DNA of 40,266 nt from Gammaproteobacteria bacterium (GTDB taxonomy: Bacteria; Pseudomonadota; Gammaproteobacteria; JAKDMP01): assembly GCA_030452225.1 (NCBI GenBank), contig JAKDMP010000003.1:1-40266 (forward strand), read 5' to 3'. A model generated the notes under the pieces. It saw only the letters and a program-made list of their open reading frames with translations, ran no database searches and had not been told where the DNA came from. Shown in pieces: positions 17,145 through 25,231 of the stretch. Within the stretch, counting starts at the first letter, position 1; each line of letters starts with the position of its first letter. Made by a program: the position numbers and the translations under genes.

Positions 17145-17831
17145 ATGATTGAACTTTTTCGCGAAGGCGGCTGGATCATGTGGCCGATCCTGCTCTGTTC
17201 CGTGGTCGCGCTCGGTATCGTCCTGGAACGTCTTTGGGTCCTGCGCGTCAGCCGGGTTTGTCCGGAGCATCTGCTGGCCGAAGTGTGGTTGTGGGTCAAG
17301 GCGGGCAAAATCGACGAAAAGAAGGTGGAAGCGTTGCGGCGCAGCTCCCCGCTTGGCCAGGTTCTGGCCGCCGGGCTCTCCCGCCATGAGGCGAGCCGGG
17401 ATCTGATGAAAGAGGCGGTGGAAGATACCGGTCGGCACGTCGTGCACGAACTCGGCCGCCATCTGAATACCCTGGGCACCATCGCCGCGATTTCACCCCT
17501 CCTGGGCCTGCTCGGCTCCGTACTCGGCATCATGCGGGTGTTCTCCGGCATTTCCGCTACCGGCGCCATCACCAGCCAGGTGCTGTCGGGCGGTATCGCC
17601 GAAGCCTTGATCACGACCGCCGCCGGGATCATGATCGCCGTTCCTTCGCTCATTCTTTACCGCTATTTTCGCGGCAAGGTGGATGACCTCGTGGTGCGCA
17701 TGGAAGCGGATGCGATTCGACTGATCGAGACGCTCGGCAAGCTCCATGCCGAGGGAAAGGAAGCTGCCCGCCCGCGCAAAAAAACCACGCGCAGCAGCCC
17801 TGCAGCGAAAAAGGGCAGGCGCGTGGCGTGA
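17145..17831 (+). CDS. exbB: ExbB/TolQ/MotA-type proton-channel protein
   Basis: A 228-residue inner-membrane protein with the ExbB layout: N-terminal helix (IMWPILLCSVVALGIVLERL), a cytoplasmic region with EAVEDTGRHVVHELGRHLN, then helices two and three (TLGTIAAISPLLGLLGSVLG and GIAEALITTAAGIMIAVPSL). The conserved TPLLGLLGTVxGM-type motif and the Thr/Ala-rich third helix are visible. It is an ExbB rather than TolQ by its place next to exbD-msbA-lpxK. The tail (about 205-228) is strongly basic (RPRKKTTRSSPAAKKGRR). A GGAAGGGA stretch precedes the ATG. It probably powers an energy-transduction complex with ExbD; no tonB gene is in view. Confidence 0.92.
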   Translation: MIELFREGGWIMWPILLCSVVALGIVLERLWVLRVSRVCPEHLLAEVWLWVKAGKIDEKKVEALRRSSPLGQVLAAGLSRHEASRDLMKEAVEDTGRHVVHELGRHLNTLGTIAAISPLLGLLGSVLGIMRVFSGISATGAITSQVLSGGIAEALITTAAGIMIAVPSLILYRYFRGKVDDLVVRMEADAIRLIETLGKLHAEGKEAARPRKKTTRSSPAAKKGRRVA

Positions 17832-18253
17832 ACCTTCGCCCGCATGCCCATCAGTCTGAGGATGTGGAACTGAGCATCGTTCCGCTGGTTGACGTCATGT
17901 TGATGCTGCTTGTTTTTTTCATGCTGACGACGACCTTCGTTCACTTTGGACGCATTCACGTCACCCTGCCCGAAGCCAGCGTGCAGCAAAGTTCCGAGAA
18001 GGCGCCGATTGTGGTGACGATCACGCGTGACGGAAACTTTCTGGTGAACGAGCGCGCTCTGGTGAATTCCCGACCGGAGACGCTGCGGGCGGCTCTGGCC
18101 AGGATCGCCGGCGAAAATCGCGGCATTCCGATTCTGGTGCGTGCGGACAAGCGCTCGCATACCCAGGCCATCGTGACGGTGATGGATGTGGCGGGCGCAC
18201 TTGGCTTCAAGCGCATCAACATCCTGACCGCCCAACGGGACAACCAGCCGTGA
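17828..18253 (+). CDS. exbD: ExbD/TolR-type energy-transduction protein
   Basis: A 141-residue single-span protein starting at GTG 17828 inside the exbB stop (GTGA). The cytoplasmic N-terminus leads into the helix VPLVDVMLMLLVFFMLTTTF with the essential proton-carrying Asp22, followed by a periplasmic domain ending in GFKRINILT, as in TolR/ExbD. With ExbB it converts proton flow into motion passed to a TonB-like partner. It overlaps msbA by GTGA. Confidence 0.93.
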   Translation: MNLRPHAHQSEDVELSIVPLVDVMLMLLVFFMLTTTFVHFGRIHVTLPEASVQQSSEKAPIVVTITRDGNFLVNERALVNSRPETLRAALARIAGENRGIPILVRADKRSHTQAIVTVMDVAGALGFKRINILTAQRDNQP

Positions 18254-20001
18254 GTGAAGACCACCACGCGGCGATCAAGGTATACAAGCGCCTGCTTGGC
18301 TACGCGAAGCCTTATTGGCCGCTATTTTGCGTGGCGCTGGTCGCCATGCTGGTTTATTCGCTCTCCCAGGCCGCCTTTTCGTACCTCATGAAGCCGCTAA
18401 TGAACGGCGGGCTTGTGGAAGGCAATCCGCACGTCATCATGATTGTGGCGGGCGAAATTGCGGCACTCTTTGTGGTTCGGGGTATTGCAAGTTTCGTCCT
18501 GAATTACTCCATGAGCTGGATCGGGCGGCAGGTTATCCGGCATCTGCGCGGGGATCTTTTCGACAAGCTGCTCCGGCTGCCGACCCGTTTTTTCGATACC
18601 AGCGCGACGGGAATATTGCTGTCCAAGTTGACCTACAACACCGAACAGGTGGCCGAATCCACCACCAACTCGGTCAAGGTCATCATCAACGACTCGGTGA
18701 CGGTGCTGGTATTGCTGGCCTGGATGTTCTACCTCAACTGGGTACTCAGCGCGCTGGTGCTGGTCGTGGTGCCGGCGATTGCCTGGCTGACCCGTTACGT
18801 CAGCCGCCGTTTTCGTCGCGTTTCGACCCGCATCCAGGACAGTATGGGCGAGATTACGCGCACGAGCGAGGAGGTGATTGCCGGCCACCGCATGGTCAAG
18901 CTCTACAGTGCCGAAACGGCCGAACGCGCGCGTTTCGACAAGGCCAATGACTGGAACCTGACGCAAAATCTGAAGCTGGCCTTTACCAATTGCGCTGCCA
19001 ACCCCCTGATTCAGATTATCGCCGGTTTCGGGCTCGCACTGGTGATTTATGTCCTGGCGCTCAACCCCGTCGGCGCGGCCAATACGGTCGGCGATTTCAC
19101 CTCTTTTCTGGTTGCGGCGACCCTGCTGCTTCCACCCCTGCGCCGTCTGACCAATGTGAACGCTGCCATCCAGAAAGGCGTTGCCGCCGGAGAAAGCATT
19201 TTCCATTTGATCGATCTCGACGAGGAACGACGCGATGCCGGCAAGCCATTGGAGCGGGTGCGCGGGCGCATCGAGTTCGAACGGGTCGGTTTTGCCTATC
19301 ATCCGCGCAAGGGCGAGGTGCTCAAGTCCCTGTCCTTCTGTATCGAGTCGGGCGAGATGATCGCCCTGATCGGGCGTTCCGGGAGCGGCAAGAGTACGCT
19401 TGCGAGCCTCGTGCCGCGCTTTTACGATGTAACGGCAGGGCAAGTCACGCTGGACGGAGAAGACATCCGCGGCTTGCGGTTGTCGGACCTGCGTCGCCAG
19501 ATAGCCATGGTCACGCAGGACGTGGTCCTCTTCAATGACACGATTGCGGGCAATATTTCCTATGGCGCCGCGGGCGAGGTGGATGCGGAAGCGATTCGCG
19601 AGGCCGCCCGCGCTGCGCATATCCTCCAGGACATCGAAGCCCTGCCGGACGGCTTTGACACCTTGGTCGGCGAGCGCGGGATCCTGCTTTCCGGCGGGCA
19701 GCGCCAGCGCGTGGCCATTGCCCGTGCGCTGATGAAGAATGCGCCGATCCTGATTCTCGATGAAGCGACCTCGGCACTCGATAACGAATCCGAACGGCAG
19801 GTACAGCGCGCACTCGACGAATTGATGCAGGGGCGCACCACGCTGGTGATCGCCCATCGCCTGTCCACCATCGAGCGTGCCGATCGCATTCTCGTACTCG
19901 AGAACGGCCGTATCGTGGAAGAAGGCAGCCACGACGAACTGATTGCGCACAGCGGTGTGTACGCCGGTCTGCATCGATTGCAGATACGCAGTACGGCTTG
20001 A
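18250..20001 (+). CDS. msbA: MsbA, lipid A-core flippase (ABC exporter)
   Basis: A 583-residue half-transporter, the usual MsbA length, beginning at GTG 18250 (GTGA overlap with exbD). Six transmembrane helices fill about 1-320, with RLPTRFFDTSATGILLSKLT as the coupling region. The ATPase has Walker A GRSGSGKST (Lys381), Q-loop MVTQDVVLFNDT, signature LLSGGQRQRVAIARAL, Walker B ILILDEATSALD and H-loop IAHRLST. MsbA dimers flip lipid A-core across the inner membrane. The neighbour lpxK makes its substrate and kdsB the Kdo donor, which supports this over another lipid exporter. Confidence 0.96.
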   Translation: MSEDHHAAIKVYKRLLGYAKPYWPLFCVALVAMLVYSLSQAAFSYLMKPLMNGGLVEGNPHVIMIVAGEIAALFVVRGIASFVLNYSMSWIGRQVIRHLRGDLFDKLLRLPTRFFDTSATGILLSKLTYNTEQVAESTTNSVKVIINDSVTVLVLLAWMFYLNWVLSALVLVVVPAIAWLTRYVSRRFRRVSTRIQDSMGEITRTSEEVIAGHRMVKLYSAETAERARFDKANDWNLTQNLKLAFTNCAANPLIQIIAGFGLALVIYVLALNPVGAANTVGDFTSFLVAATLLLPPLRRLTNVNAAIQKGVAAGESIFHLIDLDEERRDAGKPLERVRGRIEFERVGFAYHPRKGEVLKSLSFCIESGEMIALIGRSGSGKSTLASLVPRFYDVTAGQVTLDGEDIRGLRLSDLRRQIAMVTQDVVLFNDTIAGNISYGAAGEVDAEAIREAARAAHILQDIEALPDGFDTLVGERGILLSGGQRQRVAIARALMKNAPILILDEATSALDNESERQVQRALDELMQGRTTLVIAHRLSTIERADRILVLENGRIVEEGSHDELIAHSGVYAGLHRLQIRSTA

Positions 20002-20029
20002 GGCGCGCTTCCGGTCCCCGGACGGCCCA

Positions 20030-21058
20030 ATGAAAGGCAAACGGCGCAAATCTCCGGCCGAGTGGCTATCCGCCCGCTGGTACGGGACCCGGCCGGCGTG
20101 GTTCCTGTGGCCCCTCGCCGTCCTGTTTCGTCTCCTCGCATGGCTGCGCCGGAGCTTGTACCGGCTTGGCCTGTTTCGGACCCGGCAGGTTGCGGCCCGG
20201 GTGGTGGTGGTCGGCAACATCACGGTGGGCGGCAGCGGCAAGACGCCGCTGGTCGCATGGCTGGCGCGCGAGCTTTCGGCCGCGGGCGTAAAAACCGGCA
20301 TCGTAACGCGCGGTTATGGAGGCAACCGCAACGACGTTCGCCTGATCCGCACCGATGCTTCGGCCGATGAGGCGGGCGACGAACCCTTGTGGCTGGCGCG
20401 TGAAACGGCGGTTCCCGTGGTCGCGGGGCGGGACCGCGCGGCGGCGGCCAGGTATCTTGTCGAGAGCCATCGTCCCGACGTGGTTGTCTCCGATGACGGG
20501 TTGCAGCACTATCGGTTGGTCCGCGACGTGGAGATTGCGGCCATCGATGCGCGGCGTGGATTCGGAAACGGGGCCCTCCTGCCGGCCGGGCCGTTGCGTG
20601 AAATGCCTTCTCGGCTCGAACGGGTGAATGCAGTCGTTCTCAAGGGGCGCGGACAGGTTGCATTACCGCCCGGCGTGACGGTATTCAACATGCTCCTGAG
20701 TGTATCCCGCGCGCTGCCCGTTGGCGGAGGCGAGTCCGTTCCCTTGGCGCACTTTCGTGGCAAACCCGTGCATGCCGTGGCGGCGATTGCCGATCCGGAA
20801 GGTTTTTTTGTTGTACTGGAAGCGGCCGGCCTCGAGGTCGAACGTCACCCGTTGCCCGATCACGCGCCGATCGACTCGACCCTCGAGATGCTCGGCACGG
20901 GCCGGCCCATTCTTCTCACCGACAAGGATGCGGCGCGGCTCGCCGAGCGGCCCGTCAACGCCTGGCGGGTGCCGCTTGCGATAGGATTTTCCGGGGAGGA
21001 TGCCGCAGGCTTGCTGGCACTCGCCGGCGGGCCGCATTTTTTCATGGAGGAAAGCTGA
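20030..21058 (+). CDS. lpxK: Tetraacyldisaccharide 4'-kinase
   Basis: LpxK phosphorylates the 4' position of the lipid A disaccharide precursor at the inner membrane. ATG 20030 gives 342 residues. The N-terminal hydrophobic helix ([18 protein letters not shown]) associates with the membrane; the P-loop is [19 protein letters not shown]; further family segments are [46 protein letters not shown] and the late LLTDKDAAR. It starts 28 nt after msbA and shares one base with the next gene (TGATG). Confidence 0.95.
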   Translation: MKGKRRKSPAEWLSARWYGTRPAWFLWPLAVLFRLLAWLRRSLYRLGLFRTRQVAARVVVVGNITVGGSGKTPLVAWLARELSAAGVKTGIVTRGYGGNRNDVRLIRTDASADEAGDEPLWLARETAVPVVAGRDRAAAARYLVESHRPDVVVSDDGLQHYRLVRDVEIAAIDARRGFGNGALLPAGPLREMPSRLERVNAVVLKGRGQVALPPGVTVFNMLLSVSRALPVGGGESVPLAHFRGKPVHAVAAIADPEGFFVVLEAAGLEVERHPLPDHAPIDSTLEMLGTGRPILLTDKDAARLAERPVNAWRVPLAIGFSGEDAAGLLALAGGPHFFMEES

Positions 21059-21246
21059 TGGATTCCAAACTGCTTGACATACTCGTCTGCCCGCTCTGCA
21101 AGGGCCCGTTGCAGTACGACAGGAAGGCCGGAGAGTTGATCTGCCGTGCCGATCGTCTGGCCTTTCCAATTCGCGATGACATCCCCGTCATGCTCGAAGA
21201 GGAAGCGCGCAAGGTAGAACTCGAAGAGCTGGACAAATACAAGTGA
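21058..21246 (+). CDS. ycaR: Trm112/YcaR family small protein
   Basis: A 62-residue protein of the UPF0434/Trm112 family, typically encoded between lpxK and kdsB in gammaproteobacteria. It has [18 protein letters not shown] (a CPxC knuckle) and the conserved [17 protein letters not shown] ending. Only one Cys pair plus Cys31 (LICRADR) is visible. In eukaryotes Trm112 stabilises methyltransferases; the bacterial role is not settled. It overlaps lpxK by 1 nt and kdsB by 4 nt. Confidence 0.92.
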   Translation: MDSKLLDILVCPLCKGPLQYDRKAGELICRADRLAFPIRDDIPVMLEEEARKVELEELDKYK

Positions 21247-21998
21247 GCGTACGGGTCGTCATTCCCGCACGCTACGGCTCCAGCCGCTTGCCCGGGAAGC
21301 CGCTGGTCGAAATAGCGGGCAAGCCGCTCGTTTGCCATGTTTGCGAGCGGGGACTGGAAAGCCGGGCCGAAGAGGTCTGGCTGGCAACCGACGACGAACG
21401 TATTGCCGCGGCAGTCGAGGACATGCCCGTTCGCGTGGCGCTGACTTCCGGTGTGCACGCGTCGGGTACCGATCGCATCGCCGAAGTCGCCGCGCGCGAG
21501 AATTGGGAAGACGAGGATATCGTGGTCAACCTGCAGGGCGACGAGCCCCTGATGCCCGCGGATGCCATCGATGCCGTGGCCGCCTCGCTGCAGGCTAACC
21601 CGGAAGCCGAGATGGCAACCTTGGCCGTGCGTTTGTATGAAGCGGAATTGTTTGCCGACCCTCATGTGGTCAAGCTGGTCACGGATACGAACGGCGATGC
21701 GCTTTATTTCAGCCGTGCCCCGATTCCTCGCCCGCGAGAAGCGGATCGCGAGTTGCCCGCCGAAGCGCTGCGGCATGTCGGCTTGTATGCCTATCGCGTC
21801 GCCGCTCTTGCTCGACTGGCTGCCGAACCGCCGTGTGCGATGGAACGCGAAGAGGGCCTCGAGCAGTTGCGCGCTCTGTGGCTGGGCATGCGCATCCGCG
21901 TCGAGGTGGCGGACGAGATCCCGATGACCTCGGTGGACACGGCGAAGGACATTGCGCGCACCGAACGATGGCTCGATGGGCAAACCCCCGAAACCTGA
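21243..21998 (+). CDS. kdsB: 3-deoxy-manno-octulosonate cytidylyltransferase
   Basis: KdsB makes CMP-Kdo from CTP and Kdo for LPS inner core. The 251-residue protein starts at GTG 21243, in the stop of the preceding gene (GTGA). Motifs are the nucleotide-binding [38 protein letters not shown] with the metal-binding Asp, [20 protein letters not shown] and [14 protein letters not shown]. It ends the exbB-exbD-msbA-lpxK-ycaR-kdsB run; the next 559 nt contain only repeats. Confidence 0.96.
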   Translation: MSVRVVIPARYGSSRLPGKPLVEIAGKPLVCHVCERGLESRAEEVWLATDDERIAAAVEDMPVRVALTSGVHASGTDRIAEVAARENWEDEDIVVNLQGDEPLMPADAIDAVAASLQANPEAEMATLAVRLYEAELFADPHVVKLVTDTNGDALYFSRAPIPRPREADRELPAEALRHVGLYAYRVAALARLAAEPPCAMEREEGLEQLRALWLGMRIRVEVADEIPMTSVDTAKDIARTERWLDGQTPET

Positions 21999-22005
21999 CA
22001 ACGGA

Positions 22006-22034
22006 GTCGCAGGAGCGGCCCATATGCCCGCGAC
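22006..22034 (+). repeat. REP-like palindrome (copy a)
   Basis: The sequence has the AGGAGCG…CGCGAC pattern of proteobacterial REP elements; GTCGC and GCGAC at the ends can pair, with an inner GGC/GCC step. It starts 8 nt after the kdsB stop and may act as an mRNA 3' stabiliser. Confidence 0.55.
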
Positions 22035-22050
22035 CGGGGCGACGACATTG

Positions 22051-22076
22051 GTCGCAAGCAAGCTCTCGCTCCCGCC
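22051..22076 (-). repeat. REP-like palindrome (copy b, inverted)
   Basis: Read on the minus strand it gives GGGAGCGAGAGCTTGCTTGCGA, i.e. the GGAGCG…GCGA pattern in the opposite direction to copy a, 16 nt away. Such head-to-tail or inverted pairing is typical of BIME clusters. Confidence 0.5.
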
Positions 22077-22119
22077 GGAAACTCTCCCGGCAGTAGAGTT
22101 AGGGCGTCTCTGATTGATT

Positions 22120-22285
22120 CGTCATTCCCGCGAAAGCGCGACTGCGAAGGCGGAACGCCGGAGCGAACATGTGCGAAGCACATGTCCTGAGGGGCGAGCG
22201 ACGCAAGTCGCGAGTAATCCATCTTCTTGATTGGGCTGGATTCCCGCCGCAGCCTGCCCCCGCGAAGGCGGGGGCGGGAATGACG
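22120..22285. mobile_element. MITE-like element with CGTCATTCCCGC terminal inverted repeats
   Basis: A perfect 12-bp inverted repeat (CGTCATTCCCGC at 22120-22131, GCGGGAATGACG at 22274-22285) bounds 166 bp without coding capacity. Inside are two further hairpins: ACATGTGC-gaa-GCACATGT (22167-22185) and GCGAC-gcaa-GTCGC (22198-22211), and a G/C-rich region next to the right end. Repeats ending in GTCATTCCCGC are widespread in proteobacterial intergenic DNA. No clear target-site duplication is visible. Confidence 0.6.
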
Positions 22286-22351
22286 GACAATGAATTGTTC
22301 AGAAATGCCTTTGTAGATACTCTGTTCCAAGTCAAGCCCACTCAAAAGCGA

Positions 22352-22428
22352 GCAGGGCGGACAAGCCTGCACAGCAGGCGCATCCATCGAATCCACACCG
22401 GCGGATGCGCTGTGCTTATCCGCCCTGC
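22352..22428. repeat. Long imperfect palindrome with GCAGGGCGGA arms
   Basis: The left arm (from 22352, GCAGGGCGGACAAGC … GGCGCATCC) matches the reverse complement of the right arm (ending 22428, GGATGCGCTGTGCTTATCC then GCCCTGC), with a 5-nt insertion in the left arm. It resembles the dispersed GGGCGGATAAGC-GCATCCGCC type palindromes of gammaproteobacteria. Confidence 0.55.
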
Positions 22429-22430
22429 AG

Positions 22431-22456
22431 CAGGAGCGGACGTCCCGGGCGCGATA
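22431..22456 (+). repeat. REP-like palindrome (copy c)
   Basis: CAGGAGCGGACGTCCCGGGC followed by GCGAT fits the AGGAGCG…CGCGA pattern and directly abuts the preceding palindrome. Confidence 0.5.
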
Positions 22457-22480
22457 CGACGTTGGAATGTGTTCATGCCC

Positions 22481-22505
22481 ATCGCGACGGGGCCGTCACT
22501 CCTGC
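22481..22505 (-). repeat. REP-like palindrome (copy d, inverted)
   Basis: On the minus strand it reads GCAGGAGTGACGGCCCCGTC then GCGAT. GACGG and CCGTC form the stem. Orientation is opposite to copies c and e. Confidence 0.55.
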
Positions 22506-22522
22506 CCGGGCCCTTAATCGGG

Positions 22523-22546
22523 TGTAGCAGCAAGCTTGCTCGCGAT
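22523..22546 (+). repeat. REP-like palindrome (copy e), next to the rne 3' end
   Basis: TGTAGCAGCAAGCTTGCT followed by CGCGAT holds the 12-bp palindrome AGCAAGCTTGCT and the CGCGA end. It lies 11 nt past the rne stop codon and may serve as a 3' end structure for the minus-strand transcript. Confidence 0.5.
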
Positions 22547-22557
22547 TTTTCCGGCGT

Positions 22558-24918
22558 TCAGCCCCTGTCGTCGTGACCCGCGGACTCGCTGTTCCTTTCC
22601 TGCTCAAACAGGGCGGCCAGGCGCGGCGTTTCCTCGGTCGGCGGCCCCTTCCTCTCGGCCCGGCCCGCATGGGGCTTGCCCGGAGCCTGTCCCGGATCGG
22701 TTTGGGCCGCAGAGGTGACGAGCGACTTGCCGGCGGCTTTCTCGTCTTGCATGCTCTGCGCCTTCCCGGAACCCTGGTCGTCGGATGGCCGTTCGTTGGA
22801 CTGGCTGTTCCCATTGCCGGCGCTGCGGCGCCTGCGCCCGCCGCGGCGGCCACGGCGCGTTCGGGAGCGCCCGGAGCCTTCGTTGCCGGCGGTCGATCGG
22901 GTCTCACTGCCTGCTCGGGATGACGCTGATTCCTCGGCCTTTGCAGTGGCGCTGCCTTGTGCGGGGGGCTGCTTTTTGTCGTTGGGTTTTCGTGCGGCCT
23001 GCTTCCGGTTGCTGCTTCCGGCCGGATCCCCGGACGGTGCGTTGCGCGCACGGTTCCCGCCGGCGCGTTGCGCCCCGCCGCGCGAATCGCGCTTTGCGTT
23101 GTTCGAAGCCGGGCGTTGCCTGCGGCTGCGGGTAGCGTTTTCGCCGCGTTGGCCGGAGTCGCTGCGACGGTTGCGGTTCACGCTGGATCGTTTGCGTTGT
23201 GCGGGTGCCGCAGAACCGGATCCGCTTGTATCCTGCTCCTGCGATGCCAGCCTTCCCAGCAACCGCGTGAACCAGCCATTGCGCGAGCCTGCCTTGGCCT
23301 TGGCCTCGGGGGCGGGAGCGGGCGGCGGGGTTGCCGGCCGCAGGGCGCTGACGGCGGGCTGCTCGGCCGGTGCGGGCTTGCCCGGCATGGCGGGCGCTTC
23401 GGGTTCTTCCGCCAGTTCGTGCGAGGGCAGCACCTGGGCGCCAAGCTGGTCGCTGCGGATTCTTTCCACCCGGTAGTTGGGCGTGTCCATGTGGGGGTTG
23501 GGAATGATCACGATGCCGATACACAGCTGGTTTTCTATTTCCACCAGATCCGTCCGCTTCTCGTTGACGAGAAAGGTGGCGACGCTTACCGGCAACTCCG
23601 CCGTGATTCGGGCGGTTCGTTCCTTCAGTGCTTCCTGTTGAATGTGGCGCAGGATCGAGATGGCGAGCGATTCGACCGAACGGATCATGCCCTTGCCGGA
23701 GCAACGCGGGCAGGGTTCGAATACCGCCTCGGAAAGCGCCGGGCGCAGCCGTTGGCGCGACATCTCCAGCAGGCCGAAGCGCGAGATGCGCCCGATCTGG
23801 ATGCGCGCCCGATCGAGGGCGAGCGACTGGTGCAACTTGTTTTCGACCTCGCGCAGGTTGCGGGCGTTGTTCATGTCGATGAAATCCACCACAATCAGGC
23901 CGCCGATGTCGCGCAACCTGAGTTGGCGCGCAATCTCCTCGGCGGCTTCGAGATTGGTGTTGAGCGCGGTCTCGTTGATGTCGCTGCCCTGGGTGGCGCG
24001 CGCCGAGTTGACGTCCACCGCGACCAGCGCTTCGGTTTGATCGAGTACCAGGGCGCCGCCGGACGGCAGGCGAACCTGGCGCTGGAAGGCGGCATCGATC
24101 TGGCTTTCGATCTGAAAGCGGGTGAACAGCGGAAGCCGATCCTCGTGCCGCTTGAGCTTGCCCAGATGCTGCGGCATGACCATCTCGACAAATCCGCGCG
24201 CTTCCTCGAGTACGTCGGCATCGTCAATGACGACCTCGCCGATATCCTTTGAAAAGTGGTCGCGCAGCGCGCGGATGATGACGTTCGATTCCTGGTAGAT
24301 CAGGAAGGGCGCCGAACGGTCGTCGGCCGCATGGCAGATTGCCTCCCAGATGTTCTTGAGGTAATCGAGGTCCCACTGGAGTTGTTCGAGGCTGCGCCCG
24401 CCCCCGGCGGTACGCACGATGACGCCGGCGCCCTGTGGCAGGACGAGCTCCGAAAGCAGGCTGCGGGTCTCGTCGCGATCGGCGCCCTCGATTTTGCTCG
24501 ACACGCCCCCGGCACTGGGGTTGTTGGGCATGAGTACGAGATAGCGGCCGGCAAGACTGACGAAGGTCGTGAGTGCTGCGCCCTTGGTGCCGCGCTCTTC
24601 CTTGGTCACCTGGACAATGACTTCCTGGCCTTCCCTGACGGCATCCTTGATGGTCAGTCGGGTACCGGATTCGGATTTGCTCTGGTGGTAGGCCGGCGCA
24701 ATTTCGCGCAGCGGCAGGAAGCCGTGGCGCTCGGCCCCGTACTCGACGAAGCAGGCCTCGAGGCTGGGTTCCACCCGCGAGACGCGGCCCTTGTAAATAT
24801 TGTCCTTCTTCTGGCCGTGGCCGGGGACTTCGATATCCAGATCGTACAGCGTCTGGCCATCGACGATTGCGACGCGCAGCTCTTCGGGCTGGGTCGCATT
24901 GATCAACATACGTTTCAT
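22558..24918 (-). CDS. rne: Ribonuclease E
   Basis: A 786-residue RNase E/G family endonuclease, the core of mRNA decay and rRNA/tRNA processing. The catalytic half (1-500) starts MKRMLINATQPEELRVAIVD, has the S1 domain (about 37-125), the 5'-sensor/RNase H-like regions, the metal ligands Asp302 (AVDVNSAR) and Asp345 (VVDFIDMNNARNLREVE, positions 343-359) and the Zn-link Cys403/Cys406 (CPRCSGKG). These are shifted by one from E. coli Asp303/Asp346/Cys404/Cys407. The C-terminal half is low-complexity with arginine-rich RNA-binding stretches (GRSRTRRGRRGGRRRRS) and is shorter than in E. coli. The tail marks it as RNase E, not RNase G. Its long leader and divergent rluC match the enteric arrangement. 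Confidence 0.96.
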   Translation of the reverse strand: MKRMLINATQPEELRVAIVDGQTLYDLDIEVPGHGQKKDNIYKGRVSRVEPSLEACFVEYGAERHGFLPLREIAPAYHQSKSESGTRLTIKDAVREGQEVIVQVTKEERGTKGAALTTFVSLAGRYLVLMPNNPSAGGVSSKIEGADRDETRSLLSELVLPQGAGVIVRTAGGGRSLEQLQWDLDYLKNIWEAICHAADDRSAPFLIYQESNVIIRALRDHFSKDIGEVVIDDADVLEEARGFVEMVMPQHLGKLKRHEDRLPLFTRFQIESQIDAAFQRQVRLPSGGALVLDQTEALVAVDVNSARATQGSDINETALNTNLEAAEEIARQLRLRDIGGLIVVDFIDMNNARNLREVENKLHQSLALDRARIQIGRISRFGLLEMSRQRLRPALSEAVFEPCPRCSGKGMIRSVESLAISILRHIQQEALKERTARITAELPVSVATFLVNEKRTDLVEIENQLCIGIVIIPNPHMDTPNYRVERIRSDQLGAQVLPSHELAEEPEAPAMPGKPAPAEQPAVSALRPATPPPAPAPEAKAKAGSRNGWFTRLLGRLASQEQDTSGSGSAAPAQRKRSSVNRNRRSDSGQRGENATRSRRQRPASNNAKRDSRGGAQRAGGNRARNAPSGDPAGSSNRKQAARKPNDKKQPPAQGSATAKAEESASSRAGSETRSTAGNEGSGRSRTRRGRRGGRRRRSAGNGNSQSNERPSDDQGSGKAQSMQDEKAAGKSLVTSAAQTDPGQAPGKPHAGRAERKGPPTEETPRLAALFEQERNSESAGHDDRG

Positions 24919-25192
24919 TTCTTGTAAATACCCGTTACGGGGCGCTCACCAGGCGGCATGGCCGGCTTTCAGCGTGACGGGAAGACAGTTTGCGCTTGGC
25001 TCGGCGGCGGCTTCGATGCCCCGCCTTGTGAATTGCCTTGGCCCCGCTCAGCGCTTCGCAACCATGCAATCGGCATGGGAGCGCCTGTGATTGAATGACC
25101 GCCGGTCGAACCGGCGCGTTGCAAAATCCTGCCTTGGAAGTACCGTTGGCCCTTGCCGCCCGGAACCCAAGGCAAGTTGCCCATCCGGCAAC
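24919..25192 (-). promoter_or_regulatory. Long 5' leader of rne with a stable hairpin
   Basis: About 270 nt separate the predicted start of transcription from the rne ATG. It holds a perfect 7-bp hairpin with a 3-nt loop at 25100-25116 (RNA strand CGCCGGT-TCG-ACCGGCG). In E. coli the rne leader is a structured element through which RNase E limits its own mRNA; the same role here is inferred. Apart from this leader and the promoter I see no gene in 24919-25231. Confidence 0.55.
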
Positions 25193-25198
25193 GACGTT

Positions 25199-25227
25199 AC
25201 TATAACAGAGGCGGCATAGGGAAACAA
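25199..25227 (-). promoter_or_regulatory. Sigma-70 promoter for rne
   Basis: On the minus strand, TTGTTT (25227-25222), a 17-nt spacer and TATAGT (25204-25199) form a good sigma-70 promoter. It lies next to the rluC start and points away from it. Confidence 0.6.
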
Positions 25228-25231
25228 GTTT

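Noticed and set aside
18397-20301. Long minus-strand open frame (634 codons) opposite msbA
   Set aside because: Antisense to a certain ABC transporter and without any family signature.
21999-22557. Repeat cluster considered as an integron or attachment site
   Set aside because: No integrase, cassette ORF or attC-like core sites; REP and MITE patterns fit better.
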